Of a stretch of 64,000 nt of DNA, positions 13,181 to 24,289 are shown one piece after another. Source of the DNA: Emydura subglobosa (lineage: Eukaryota > Chordata > Testudines > Chelidae); the NCBI GenBank assembly GCA_007922225.1, contig ML679966.1, positions 35,468,793 through 35,532,792 of the forward strand, in the 5' to 3' direction. The stretch's first letter is position 1. Every line of letters starts with the position of its first letter. The notes beneath the pieces are model-generated. The model ran no database searches, was not told the origin of the DNA, and saw only the letters and a list, made by a program, of their open reading frames with translations. The position numbers and the translations under genes were made by a program.

Positions 13181-13560
13181 CACTGAGCAGGGATATCCCA
13201 GAACAACATATGGATGCTTATACTAATAATATTCCCTTCCCCTACTAGGGTCTGATCTTTAGTCGTTGTTCAGGCAGAACTATGATCGAAGCCTGAGACA
13301 GGGTGAGGGGGATATTTATTTTTGTCACCAGGCCAATCAGGATAACAGCCCATTGCAATTATGGTCGTTATATTTGGGGGTGGGGAGGGACGGTAGAAGA
13401 TAGGTACATGGGCATGAAGGAGAGGGATTAAAATGGGGACACCAGGACAAAAGAGAAAAAGACAAGTTTTAAAATATTGAAGGTATAGGGGAAAACGTAA
13501 TGAATTCGTTTTCACTCAACCAATATATCACTCATCCCAGTCTTTATAATGTTCCAGGTT

Positions 13561-13574
13561 CCCCCCCCCCCCCC
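13561..13574. repeat. Poly-C homopolymer, 14 bases
   Basis: An uninterrupted run of 14 C residues. Confidence 0.95.
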
Positions 13575-13616
13575 GAGGGGGCCTCATGTTTCCCTTGTTG
13601 GACTATTGTAGGAGGA

Positions 13617-13715
13617 GGAGAGACAAGGTGGATGACTAATATCTTTTATTGGACCAACTTCTGTTGGTGAAAGGGACAAGCTTTCGAGCTTACACAGAGC
13701 TCTTCTTTAGGTCAC
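13617..13715 (+). repeat. Interspersed repeat, copy 1 (partner at 55.99 kb)
   Basis: Contains ACAAGGTGGATGACTAAT, TTATTGGACCAACTTCTG, then CAAGCTTTCGAGC and ACACAGAGCTCTTCTT. The same blocks appear in reverse order and orientation at about 55985-56075, so this is a dispersed repeat present twice here. I recognise the motif as common in turtle DNA but cannot assign it to a transposon class. Confidence 0.75.
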
Positions 13716-14255
13716 TTTCTCTATATGCATTCCTTTACTGAAAGGACCTGTGTTATTTTGACACAGCAGCTTGTGGAAATACCCAAACACACAGACAAAG
13801 AAAGAGCCAACAAAACAGCAGGTTGAAAAACAGAAAAATAAAATTAAAGAGTATCATCCAGAGCCTGGGGAAGACCATGTCAGCAAGGAGGGGGGGAAAA
13901 AGAAAGAAAGAAAAAGAAAAACCAACATGGATAAAAAGGATGTGTACCTCATCACCAGTATTCCCAAAGAGAATCTTTGCTGTGTCAGGACACATACAAA
14001 AACAAAACCTACATATGTAAGAGATTACTACAAACACAAGGGAAGGGTGTGGATCACAGCAAGCAAACGCCAAAGATATACGATGCCTCAAGCTAACATA
14101 GAACAACAACACTTAGCACACACATCCAACCTTTTGCATGAGGAGATTATTATTTTGATCATTTGTTAAGGGCTGACAATGTGCTCATACAAAGCATAAA
14201 TTAAGTTCCTTCCCCTTCAGAGACAACCTTCCAAAAACAGCTGTCCAAAACCAGG
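13716..14255. other. A-rich sequence with spurious open frame
   Basis: An A-rich block on the plus strand gives a lysine-rich open frame of 132 codons (13771-14169). The composition (AAAG and AAAC runs) explains it. No domain or splice evidence supports a gene. Confidence 0.5.
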
Positions 14256-14259
14256 CAGC

Positions 14260-14545
14260 CAGGTCTACACTGCAAACTTACCTTAGTATAACTATGTCAC
14301 TCAGGGGTGTGAAAAATCCACACCCAGAGTGATTTAGTTATACCAACCTTAATCTCCCACACCTCACATGTAGATAGCACTATGTTGGTGGAGAACTTCT
14401 CCCACCAACATAACTCCATCTCCGTGAGAGGTGGTAGCTAAGCAGAAGGGAGAGCTCTCTCCCATCGGCTTAAGCCTTAGAGCGTCTTCACCAGAAGCGA
14501 TATAGTGGCACAGCTGTTCTGATGCAAGTTTATAGTGTAGACCTA
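14260..14545. mobile_element. MITE with GTCTACACT inverted ends (family B)
   Basis: The left end reads CCAGGTCTACACTGCAAACT and the right end reads AGTTTATAGTGTAGACCT, which are near-perfect inverted repeats. The interior contains a second inverted pair around GTTGGTGGAGAA/TTCTCCCACCAAC. It encodes nothing. The ends match those at 17387-17675, so they are related non-autonomous DNA transposons. The target duplication could not be fixed, so the superfamily is open. Confidence 0.65.
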
Positions 14546-14635
14546 AGTTTCACTATTTTTTTAATGAGGTCACAAAATAGTATTTCCTTCTATAAAATGA
14601 GCAAGACTAATACATTAAATACCAATACATTAAAT

Positions 14636-14831
14636 CAGTGGTTCCCAACCTGTGATCCACAGACCCTTGGTGGTCCACGAGGCTACTACAAGGGTCTGTG
14701 GAAAAGAAAAAAAATAACATTCTCACAAAGGAAATGTACAATTTCAAACAAAACTAGTGGCATGTGGTGGTCCGCGAAATGTTTGGAGGTTGAAAAGGGG
14801 TCTACACACACTAAAAGGTTGGGAACCGCTG
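14636..14831. mobile_element. Non-autonomous hAT-type transposon, 196 bp
   Basis: Ends CAGTGGTTCCCAACCTGTG and AAAGGTTGGGAACCGCTG are inverted repeats. The flanking CATTAAAT (14628-14635) and TATTAAAT (14832-14839) form an 8-bp target duplication with one mismatch. The interior (GATCCACAGACCC...GTGGTCCGCGAAATG) is non-coding. Confidence 0.88.
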
Positions 14832-14839
14832 TATTAAAT

Positions 14840-17310
14840 GATTTATCCAAAGTACTACAAAAAGCTGGCACCACATATGGAACACAGGGCTCTAAGCTTC
14901 ATGTTCTAGCTACAGGAAAAAGCTACCCATTTAGAAATTGAAAGACACAGTCTACCATATCTATCTGAATTTAGTGGGGTTTAAGGATTTAAGTGAGGCC
15001 AGAATTTGGCTGTGGGAAACTGTATTTTTCTAGTTAGTGAACTACAATGCTTTTGAGGCATTGTGGATTTGAAAAACAAAACAAAAACCCCCCAGCATCT
15101 CGAAGGCACTTAGCAGGTCTAAAACTCCATAAATATTGCCGATTGCTCCCCCTTCCCCCCCATCCCAACTCCACAAGCTGGTGCAGAGTGGGATAGGATC
15201 ATGATCTTGTCTTCTCCCCACCCAGTTCTTAGCATCCTATTCCCCAGAGTGCAGGAACTGCTATCCTGAGTGCCCCCTATAGCCAGACAAGGGAATGGCA
15301 GTGGCAACCTTTTTTCTTGCCTCTTCACAGCTGCACATGGCCGTGAGCAATCTGAATCTATATGTTTCTAAAGTGTCCAACATAATGAGGCCCTAATCCT
15401 GACTGTGTGCTCTTGCAACACAAATAAAAGACAGCCATCGCCAGCTTATATTTGAAAGAGTGGCTCTGCCTGAAGTTGAGAGAGCGAACCATGTGTGGCA
15501 AGCCTTAGAGAGAAACATATAAAAACTCTTCTTCCTACCCATCCTTTCCCTCTCTCTTCAAAATCAGCTACAAACAAAGGCATTGAATATTGTCAGCGAT
15601 GTCCCTCATAGGCAGGTCTTGGACACGGGGAGGCATCCCTCTTCCATAAAGTACAGGATGAAACTCAAAGCAAATGATGAGATCCATATGAGAGCATCAG
15701 ATGTTTCTATGCACTGTTTATGGGGAACAGCAAACATTAAATTACTAGTGTTTGAAAACTGGGGACAGCCTTGGAGAAAGCCTAGGGGAAAGTAGCAGCT
15801 ACTATTCTGTATGCAGGGACAGATAGGAAAGCCTCACAATGGGGGTTAAAGTAGTGCAAAAATCCCCAAACTGTAGACAAACCCACACTGGGGAGTCCAT
15901 GGGCCCTCAGCAAACAGATCCTACTGTAACACTGAGAGGAACAGATTACTAAACTGTGACCCAGGGGTTTTCAAACTGAGATTTGGATATACTCCAGAAG
16001 CTTGAAACTGATTTTTTTTGATGCCATCAACCCAGTGATGTTTAGGAATGTGCTAATAATTCCCCAAAGAAATTGGCCAAGTTTACCTCAAATGACTAAT
16101 GAAACTCTCATACACCATTTCTTCCTGCAGTTTGAGAACGTTTTCAAAAGAGCCTTTTATGAAGATGAATAGTATTGTAATGCTGCAGCTGAGGAACTGG
16201 TACTCTGTCAAAGAAAACAGAGCCAGTTTACTGTGCATGGCTCTGTATTTTTCTTTATACTTCACATTAGCTTTTATTAAATGAAAATGAATTAACCACT
16301 AGGGACTAGATATTATTTAACAACAGTTCTGTCGTAATGTTCTACAACTTCTTTCCCCCCTCTCACCCCCAGTAGTCAGATTACATGATAGCAGCAATGT
16401 ATACGTGCTACTCTGGATATGGTTGTGTCAGCATTTGATAGATCCTGAATTCTAGGGGGTTATAATATAGCTATAAAAACAGATTTGGTTGGAAAAACAT
16501 TTCCACTCTTGATCCCTTTCTTTCCCATATCAATTTCCTCAAGGATTTCAAGTGTACAGATATTGCATGAGGATGGCGATTGGACTGACTTCATGGCCTT
16601 AAAATGACTAAACAAGTAGAGATGGGTGCAATCTGCAACACTCAGATCCAGATTTGAACTTCTCCTAAGTGAACATGGTGATCAGATCCAGGGTTATAAG
16701 ATAAATACACAATCTCAGAAATTCCTAGCATGACTCGTCTTCTCTGGTAAATACTTGTTTAGATTGGAGCAAATACTACAGCTGTGAGAAATAGCCATGT
16801 CAAACCTCAACCGTTGCTTGCAAAAGTTTGATGACTGTAGAATGGGGTTGTTCACACAGCTGGAGAATGGCCAAACCTCCCCAGCTCCACAGATGGCTCC
16901 AGCCTTGAACTAAGTTAACAGCCCTACAAGAGAACCTGGAATTCTTGGGAGCCCTATTATATCAGCAACTCCTTTCAGCCCACAACTACTCCTTCTTATT
17001 CTTGCTGCAATCCCTCCCGCATTGAAAGCTGAGTCTGACCTTCAAGGCTCATCTATTACTGCTCATGGATGAGCAACATAATGCACCCCCCCAGCAGCTG
17101 CTCTTACCTCACTTCCCAATGAAAAGCATCTTGATCCCTTGCCCAGTTGCCAATCTACAGGTCTCCAACCAGAGCCTCAAAGTCAATCTTGAGTTCTGAA
17201 TTTGCTATAGGTTGCGACTTTTTTTCCCCTCATCTACACACAATGTGCTTTCAGAAGCAGCAGCAGGAAAAGCTTGCTGAGTCGTGCTCAGGGTCAGCTT
17301 GACCTGTGTC
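14840..17310. other. Unassigned AT-rich sequence
   Basis: No exon or clear repeat is seen. Near 15962 a CCAGGGGTTTTCAAACTG motif resembles one end of a hAT-type element, but I could not find the other end. Confidence 0.4.
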
Positions 17311-17386
17311 TGTGGAATTGGTTTAGCTGGTCTTAACTTTCCCGAGTGTCCCCATGTGGATGAGCCCTTAAGATAAAGTAACTAAG

Positions 17387-17675
17387 ACCATGTCTACACT
17401 ACAGGGACTATAGCAGCATAGCTACAGTAGCCACAGTCATAGCTATGCCAGCAAAACCCTGTAGCATGGGCACAGCCTACAGCAATGGAATGCTGTAGGA
17501 CCACCACCTCTCTGAGTGATGACAGCTAGGTCAACAGAAGCATTTTTCCATCAACCTAGCTGCATCCCTGCCAGGGGTTAGGTTGGCACAGCTGTGACAC
17601 TCCAGAGTTTTTTCCACAACCATGAGCACTGTAGCTACAATTACACAAAATTTAAGTGTAGACTGGGCCTCAAAG
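17387..17675. mobile_element. MITE with GTCTACACT inverted ends (family B)
   Basis: The left end reads AGACCATGTCTACACTACAG and the right end reads AAGTGTAGACTGGGCCTC, inverted relative to each other. The element is about 290 bp, non-coding, and related at its ends to the copy at 14260-14545. It lies between two fragments of an older repeat: the motif AACTTTCC.GAG..TCCCCATGT occurs at about 17335-17360 and again at about 17788-17813. Confidence 0.65.
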
Positions 17676-18699
17676 GGTGAAGGGAATGAAAGTTACAATG
17701 AACTAAGCCCCCTTTACTTCTGAATGTGTGTCTCCACATAGGGGTTTAATGTACTTTAACTTTACATCTTTAGTTACTTCATCTCAACTTTCCTGAGCAT
17801 CCCCATGTAAACACTCTAAATACACCGTATAGATGTGCCCTAACTCCCACTTCTTCCTGCATCTGGCAATCCCACAACCCAGGGCATTACATGTAAAGTT
17901 CTCCCTCCAGACTCCACTGTGCCCTGCCCGAAAGATCCCTTAGATCAACTGATTTGTAAAGCTATGGCAAAGAGACTCAGATGTCCATTTCAGAAGAAAT
18001 TTGGCACAAATCAAGCCACCTAGCATTACACTGCATTATTCAGGGTTAGAATGACCGTGGTTCTAGATTTTCATACTATGGTCTTATATACCACAATAAA
18101 TAACTGCCCACTATTCCCCTCCCAAAAATGTGGCCATTTCTGTAGGAACATCAAACCAGTCTTCATCCTTGCATTAACTGGTTTATACTTTCCTCAGTAT
18201 GATTTGTATGAACCCTCTCCTCATCTTCACAGATGTTTGTCTGTCTGATCGTTTAAGCATAACTAAAGGATTAGGAATAATGCGAACACTTAGCCCTGCT
18301 TACCATTTTGGTGAGAGCCATGAAACATTCTGGACAAAGAGGTGGGTGTCAGCAACCCCACATTATAGGTCTAGTTTGAGACAGTGTTAAAACTATTCTT
18401 CAAGCTGAAACATTCAGCATAATGCTTGGCTTTCATCATCATACCATAGATTTTGAATGAAATAACCAGAGTGAATTCCTATCCATAAATAATTCAATGT
18501 AAAGTAGATCCTTTAATGAAAAGGAAAAAAAAAAAAAAGTATTGCTTTCTTTTCCTCCATCTAAAGTTTACAACCCCTCAAAACCTATCATCATCAGAGT
18601 TGCCATCTGCCCAGCTGGTGCAGAATTATTGGGAGCCCTGTCAGGATTCCTTGGTGTCAGTACTACTAGTTAGGGCTTACTGTACATTGCATTGTTCAA

Positions 18700-18790
18700 C
18701 CACAGATCTCCAAGAACTTTATAAAATGATAGGTAAGCAGCAAAATCTCCATTTCACAGAGAAGGAAATGGAGGCCTATAGAGGTTAAGT
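18700..18790 (-). repeat. MIR-type SINE fragment
   Basis: CTCCATTTCACAGAGAAGGAAATGGAGGC followed by AGAGGTTAAG is the reverse complement of the MIR 3' half (CTTAACCTCT...CCATTTT...). Only the central part survives. Confidence 0.6.
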
Positions 18791-19354
18791 CCCACATTAT
18801 CAAAAGCGTGTCCCCTAATTTTATGTTGTATGCCCATCTTAAAACACCTGAGGTTTGATTTTTTCAGAGAGCTACTGAGCCCATGCAGCTCCCATGGATT
18901 TCCTCTGGTGTTATGGGTTCTCTGAAAATGTGGCCATCAGCGCTTCAAGTTGGGCACACAGCACCTGAAGCAAACGTGTGAGAAACTGGATCTAAGCAAC
19001 TTTTTCAAGTTTGTGCTTGAGTCAGTGGCAGAGCCAGAAATAGAATCCGGGGTGAAGTACTGGCCTCAGTGAAGTCAATGGGGGGTTCATCATTGACTTC
19101 AGAGGAGCCAGGATTTCACCCCAAGTCTCCTACCCACTGCCCACTCCTCTAGGCCGTGCTTCAAATTGTGATAATTGTTGAGACCAATGTCAAACTGTAG
19201 GAGATTCTTTCATCTCCTAAAACTAGGGGCTGTGCATGTTTTCTTTCAGTCTTCAGTCAGAAAGGTTTAGAACATAAAGTACAGTCTGCTGTACTTTAGT
19301 AGAAAGATTAAGCTTCTTCTCTGGCATACATTTATCAGTACATAAGCCATACCC

Positions 19355-19440
19355 CCAAGTGGCGTAAACTGGCTTTGCTCCATTGTCTTCAATGAAGCTA
19401 TGCCACTTTATACCAGCTGAAGACCTGCCTCATTACTGCT
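19355..19440. repeat. Short palindromic interspersed repeat
   Basis: The sequence runs AGTGGCGTAAACTGGCTTTG, CTCCATTGTCTTCAATGAAG, CTATGCCACTTTATACCAGC. The two halves are inverted around CCATTG.CTTCAATG. The motif (GTAAAC..AGCTCCATTGAAGTCAATGGAGCT..) is recurrent in reptile and bird DNA. I cannot name the family. Confidence 0.5.
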
Positions 19441-20089
19441 AATAAAGTGATTATATGTATTGGTCCTAATCACATTCGCCAGCTTTTATTTGTACAGTTA
19501 AGTTTGTTTTCTCACTAAGAGCATTGTGTGTTTATTTTTTTTTCCCCTCTGGGAAATCACTGCTCTCAACTTTAGACCTTCCTAATCCCTTGACAGAAGC
19601 TTTAACCACAAGTTTGCTTCTGTGCCGCAAAAACATGCAAGTGACCAATTTCAGCTTCATCGCTAGCACTTACATTGTGGGCTTTTTGCCCACCACTTAA
19701 AAACTGACTGACATTTGGATAAAATCAACTCCAGTGACTTCAGTAGTTAGCAAGTCTTCAATACTTCTTCAGTCTACCAATTCACAATGGATCACAAACC
19801 CCTTGGATTTTATGCCCTGTATGCTACTTGTTTGTTTAATGTGTATTCTGCATTCTTCTCCAGATGAACAAAAGACAACTAATATAATTAATGCTGAGAA
19901 GCCTATTGTGGCCTGTTGATGTTACACCAAAAAAAGTTGCTCTTTTTAAATCTTAGAGACTTGAGGTGGCTTAAACATTATTCATGAACCTGGATTGCAA
20001 CAACTATGTCAAAGTGATACTTCCTGCTTCAGAGTCACCGACAATACGGAAGCAAATTGTCTTGAGTGATTATGGATTAAGGTGTTACC

Positions 20090-20560
20090 CCATGTTGTGC
20101 TGCATCAGTTATTAGCTGGTGTCTGCTATGGATCACCAAATCACACTAGAGAATGTGAAAACCAGCTCCTTAAGCACCTATTTATAATGTGTAAGGGGAA
20201 AAAAAGCAGTATTACCATTGGGGGGGTGGGGAAACGGGACTTCAAGTGATATATGATGGAAGTTTCATGTTGCCAGTACTAAAAAGTTCCTGGAATTTTT
20301 TAAAATTATTGACAAATTTGTAACTCAAAATGTTGCATCCAACATAAGGGACTTAGGTCTCATCTTGACAGATAGAGAGGAAGTGATCACCAAACTAAAA
20401 ACTAGCGGTAGCATAGGTACAAGCAATCGTGACTTGCAAACAGAATAAAGTCAAAACCGTAATATATTTATACTTGATGCTTTAAAAAGGCCGATTTCAA
20501 AAAGATGAAAACAATTAGGAGCTAAACCAGTTGCAAAATCTAAGTACCCCAAAAGCCACA
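20090..20560 (+). mobile_element. CR1 LINE fragment (endonuclease region)
   Basis: Translated pieces on + match the CR1 endonuclease: YRPPNHTRECENQLL-like sequence near 20130 (with frame breaks), then LTDREEVITKLKTSGSIGTS near 20365-20430. That last stretch corresponds to the conserved D-R-E-E...LGTSDHD segment, here with the catalytic histidine codon changed (NRD). It probably belongs to the same decayed CR1 as the pieces at 21.2-25.1 kb. Confidence 0.75.
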
Positions 20561-20793
20561 ATCCTTTTTCTCCTCTTCCTCACCATTTTGTGTAGAGGTA
20601 GGCAGGTGCCTACGCCATTCTCACAAGAAATGGATTAGGAGCCTATGGCACCTGACTCCATGAGAGGGGTTCCCAGATGTGGATTACCTAAGTCCCTTTT
20701 TGGATCCAGGCCTAAAGTACTCCCATGGGGAAGATAAATGTGATACCAGATGGCTCTTCAGTCTAGCAGACAAAGATATAAGTGATTCTAGTG

Positions 20794-21195
20794 TAGGGGT
20801 GGGCAAACCCTTTGGCCTGAGGGCCACATCTGTGTATAGAAATTGTATGGTGGGCCATACAGAGGGGCGGGGCTGCACGGGGGGAGCAGCTGCCATGCAG
20901 TGCTGCTTGGGGCCGGGAGTAGCTCCAATCAGGGTGTCACTGGGCCCACGTGGTGGGAGAAGGATGGGGGGGAAGGGGCAAGGCCAGGAGGGGGGCAACA
21001 GCTGCCACGCTCTGGCCAAGGCGCCACTGGGCCTACGTGGTGGGAGAGGGGCAGGGGGAAGGGGTGGGACCAGGAGGGGGAGTGGCTGCTGACACGCCAC
21101 ACAGCTTGTTTCAGACTACTGGTTGAACTGGAGGGCCTGATGCAAAGATTAAACAGGCTGTATGTGGCCCACTAGCCATAGTTTGCCCACCACTG
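20794..21195. mobile_element. Non-autonomous hAT-type transposon, 402 bp
   Basis: Begins TAGGGGTGGGCAAAC and ends GTTTGCCCACCACTG, near-perfect inverted repeats. Flanks TTCTAGTG (20786-20793) and CTCTAGTG (21196-21203) are an 8-bp target duplication with one mismatch. The ends also carry GGCCTGAGGGCCACATCTG and TGTATGTGGCCCACTAGCC. The interior is GC-rich, with GGCCCACGTGGTGGGAGA and GGGCCTACGTGGTGGGAGAG as an imperfect direct repeat, and yields compositional open frames on both strands. No transposase is encoded. Confidence 0.9.
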
Positions 21196-21202
21196 CTCTA
21201 GT

Positions 21203-21465
21203 GGCTGGGAGTTGAAACTAGACTAATTCAGACTATAAAAAGGTGCACATTTTTAACAGTGAAGGTAATTACCCATTGGAACAATTTACCAAGGGTTGTG
21301 GTGGATTCTCCATCACTGGCAATTTTGAAATCAAGATTAGATGTTTTTCCTAAGAGATCAGCCCTAGTTCAAATAGGAAATATTCCAGGGAAGTTTTTCC
21401 ATTTGTGTTTTACTGGAGATCAGACTAGATGATCACAATGGTCCCTCGTGGCTTTTATAATTTAT
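21203..21465 (+). mobile_element. CR1-like LINE 3' end fragment
   Basis: Shows the CR1 3' UTR series: GGTTGTGGTGGATTCTCCAT, AAATCAAGATTAGATGTTTTT and AGACTAGATGATCACAATGG. It abuts the right flank of the hAT element. Confidence 0.8.
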
Positions 21466-21539
21466 TAACTGGTCTCCTAAAATATAAGGATCAATCACAA
21501 AGAGAGAGATGGACTTGAACCAAACCCTTGGATTGAATG

Positions 21540-22505
21540 ACCCAACATTGTTTATTTAAGCTGTTCATTTTCACTGCTTTTCAAACGACCCCCATGAGGA
21601 ATACAGAGGGATATCATCAATGTAATAAGTCATTTATGAAGAAAATAGGTCTACATTGCTTCTCTAAACTATCCAATAACAAAAGTGACATAACCAAGGG
21701 CATTAGAGTATACTGGAGGTCACAGTCACCATTCGTCTTCACCATACCGCATCAGTCTTCAGAGGATGTTGGAGAGACACCTACTCCAGACCTATTTTAT
21801 TTGGAGAATTGTAAGGAATAATAATAGACTGAGGTATCAAAAGAAAGGAGTTTGGGATTAACTGATAAAAGCGCCATCTCAAACTGTTATTCATCCAAAT
21901 GCTCTAAAAGAACTTAAAGCTGTAGCTGAGTTGCATGCAGTCTAATTAAAAGTCTAGTTCTCCAGCATAGAAGCTGAAAGTATCAAAAGTTGTCTATCTT
22001 TGCCAGAATTGCTCCTCTTGAATTTTTCAATTACAGGTAAGTAAACCTTACTTCAGTACAAGAAACTTATTTAAATAATTAAAATAGAATTATAAAACAT
22101 CTAGATGAACATGACTAGATGAAAAAGCCAAATTGATTTTAAAAGAGAAAATCTCACCTCTCGAGTCTATTAGAATTCTTTGACTATGTCAGCAAAATAC
22201 TGGATGGAAGAGAACTAGCTGACATTTGATCAGTAAAGAAAGCCTTTGACAATGTCTCTCACAAGAAAGGAAGTCAAGTAATCAAGGAATGAGAAGTAAA
22301 GTTCCTCCAGAGTTTAGAAAATAAGAGGCAGAAAACTGTGTAAAAATAAATGGTCAATTTTCAACATGACAGAAAGTTAATAGCAGGATACCTTCTGCAG
22401 TGTTGTTTAACATGCTTACTAATAATCTGGAAAATGGGTGGTGGGGAATACAGTCAGGTGTCAAAATATGAAGAGAACACAAAATTTAGCTAATGATGCC
22501 TGCAG
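21540..22505 (+). mobile_element. CR1 LINE fragment (linker and RT), interrupted
   Basis: Plus-strand pieces match CR1 ORF2: ETPTPDLFYL just upstream of RT near 21770-21810, HPNALKELKAVAEL near 21890-21930, and the later RT part with KKAFDNVSHKK near 22230-22270 and FNMLTNNLENG near 22400-22440. Frames are heavily broken. The next expected CR1 segment resumes near 24290, so the intervening 1.8 kb is best read as inserted DNA. Confidence 0.78.
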
Positions 22506-22920
22506 TGCTTCTCCTCACCAACACAGGATACCATGAGCATATCAAACCTGTCCTCCACTCAGAATATTGAGTCAAGATCAAGGACTCGGTCCTTATCTTC
22601 ATGGTGCTTAATGGGCTTTGACCCAAGGTATCATCTAAAAGGTTGCTTAGAGCTCTGGGATGAAGACTAGTGTTCAACAACTTTGCTTCTCTGGCTTAAT
22701 GGAACTCTCTCCAATAAAGGACAAAGCTCATCTGTAAAGGAGACAGAACTTTCTCATGGCCGGACTGTGAAAGGAGTGACCCAACTAAAAGGACCATCAC
22801 AAAGCTCATCATTTTGTCCCTCCCCCCCACATACAAGTAGCTCTTCTTCAACCTGCCCTCCTTAATAAACACAGAGGAACATGTTCAGAGAACCCCCCCC
22901 CCAAAACCCCAAAACACCCC
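22505..22920. other. Unassigned insert next to LTR block
   Basis: Interrupts the CR1 copy. It contains CTTCATGGTGCTTAATGGGC and similar pieces suggestive of another old LINE or coding relic, but I cannot place it. It ends in a C/A-rich tract near 22905-22920. Confidence 0.35.
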
Positions 22921-24130
22921 ATCCCATTTTGTGGTGCAGTCCATATGAGGGAGCGGTTAAGGTCATTGACTGCCCTGTAATCCTGGGTACCTTAAAAGTT
23001 CTGTTTTGGGCTCACTGTTTATTTTCAGTGTCCAGGCAAACAAGCATCTGTATGATAAGCAGATCTGAGCCAGCAATTCTGGTTCCAACAGGCTGCTTGC
23101 TATGCCTCAGCCACACTCTGGTATACACCAACTCTGGTTGCACCTGGCAAGCTAATCCCAACACAACCCAGTCCCATATTTTCCCAAAACCACACGCTCT
23201 GCAATGGCCAGCCCTTTCCTGAACTATTCAAAGTAATCATAAGGTTTGTTTGCTCCACTAAAGAGAGGAAATGCACAGCTTATCACTAATGAGTTAGCCA
23301 TCGCTTCATATTAAACACAGCACTGGGTTGGTTTAGATTGAAAGTAAAAAAGTTTATTAACAAAAGGAGATGGGCTTTTAAATGAATTTAAGTATAAAAA
23401 GTGTTAGAAATGGTTAAAAGTGAAAAACACTGTGTAGGGGTTAAAACTTAAGACAACAAGCTACATACAGCTTTTGCTCAAGGTAGTTTCCTTACCAGTC
23501 TGCCTTCCAACAAGATGGCTGACCAACCCTCTAGTCAGGCTTTCCACAAAGTCTAAAGCGCTGGGTTTCTTTGGCTTCTTGGGTAAAAGATCCCTTGGGG
23601 TTCTTTGCCCCTCTCTTTTATAGTCTAGTGAACCTTTAAAATGGATTCTTCTGTAGATTGAATGAACTTTTCTTGAGGGGTGGAAGGTAAATTGTTAGGA
23701 AAGAGATATGGAGTCTGCTGATGAAGGAAATTTTTCCCCTGCTGGTTTTTTTTAAAAGGCAAATGAATGGCCACTTGCCATGTGATTGCTAATAGACTCT
23801 GCTGACACCTCGCTAGAGGCTTTAGCCTGTCCTTTGTCTGGGAGAAACCTGTTTACCCACTCACCAAACTCATCTGGTAAACATCTTTTAATTCCACATT
23901 TCCTTCATATTTGTATGGTCCCTTGGGCACTTACCATATATACACCAGGCAAGAATATTAAATGATCAGTGTGTTATTACTTGTCCAACAATACCTTACA
24001 TGACTCTCATCAGATACAGTGTGACATTAATGAATTGGTGCACACCAAACTGGTCAAGTCAGCTAAAACTCACTACTAGATGCCGGTGAACCCCTTGCCT
24101 TCTTGCACTAGGATGTTGTTAGAGTTACAA
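22920..24130 (-). mobile_element. LTR-like block (solo LTR), minus strand
   Basis: Read on the minus strand, this about 1.2-kb block has the layout of an LTR: a TATA-like CTATAAAAG (complement of about 23615-23623), a GC-richer stretch with GCCATCTTGTTGG, and a TTAATAAAC polyadenylation-like signal (complement of about 23350-23358) in a T-rich context. It has no internal gag or pol. It sits inside the CR1 copy whose halves are at 21.5-22.5 and 24.3-25.1 kb. Exact ends and target duplication were not determined. The class (endogenous retrovirus or Gypsy-like) is open. Confidence 0.55.
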
Positions 24131-24289
24131 CCTTCCCCCTTCCCCCCCAAAAAAACAGAAGCACAAATCTATCCGTAGAGAGATGGTGAGAGAACAAACC
24201 ACATGTGATGGATGTTGCTTATAATGCAGTACTGAAATGTGCTCAGGGTGCTATGGTGAGAAGTGTGGTATAAAAAACTATATAGAATA

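Larger units (their letters stand above)
17840..20090. other. Unassigned sequence with small repeat remnants
   Basis: Holds a MIR fragment near 18700-18790 and a palindromic repeat near 19355-19440, both listed separately. The remainder is AT-rich and shows no exon. Confidence 0.45.

Noticed and set aside
13771..14169. Lysine-rich plus-strand frame of 132 codons
   Set aside because: A-rich simple composition, no splice context, no recognisable domain.
20679..21100. Open frames of about 138 codons on both strands
   Set aside because: Produced by the GC-rich interior of the hAT element at 20794-21195. They cross its left boundary into unrelated DNA.
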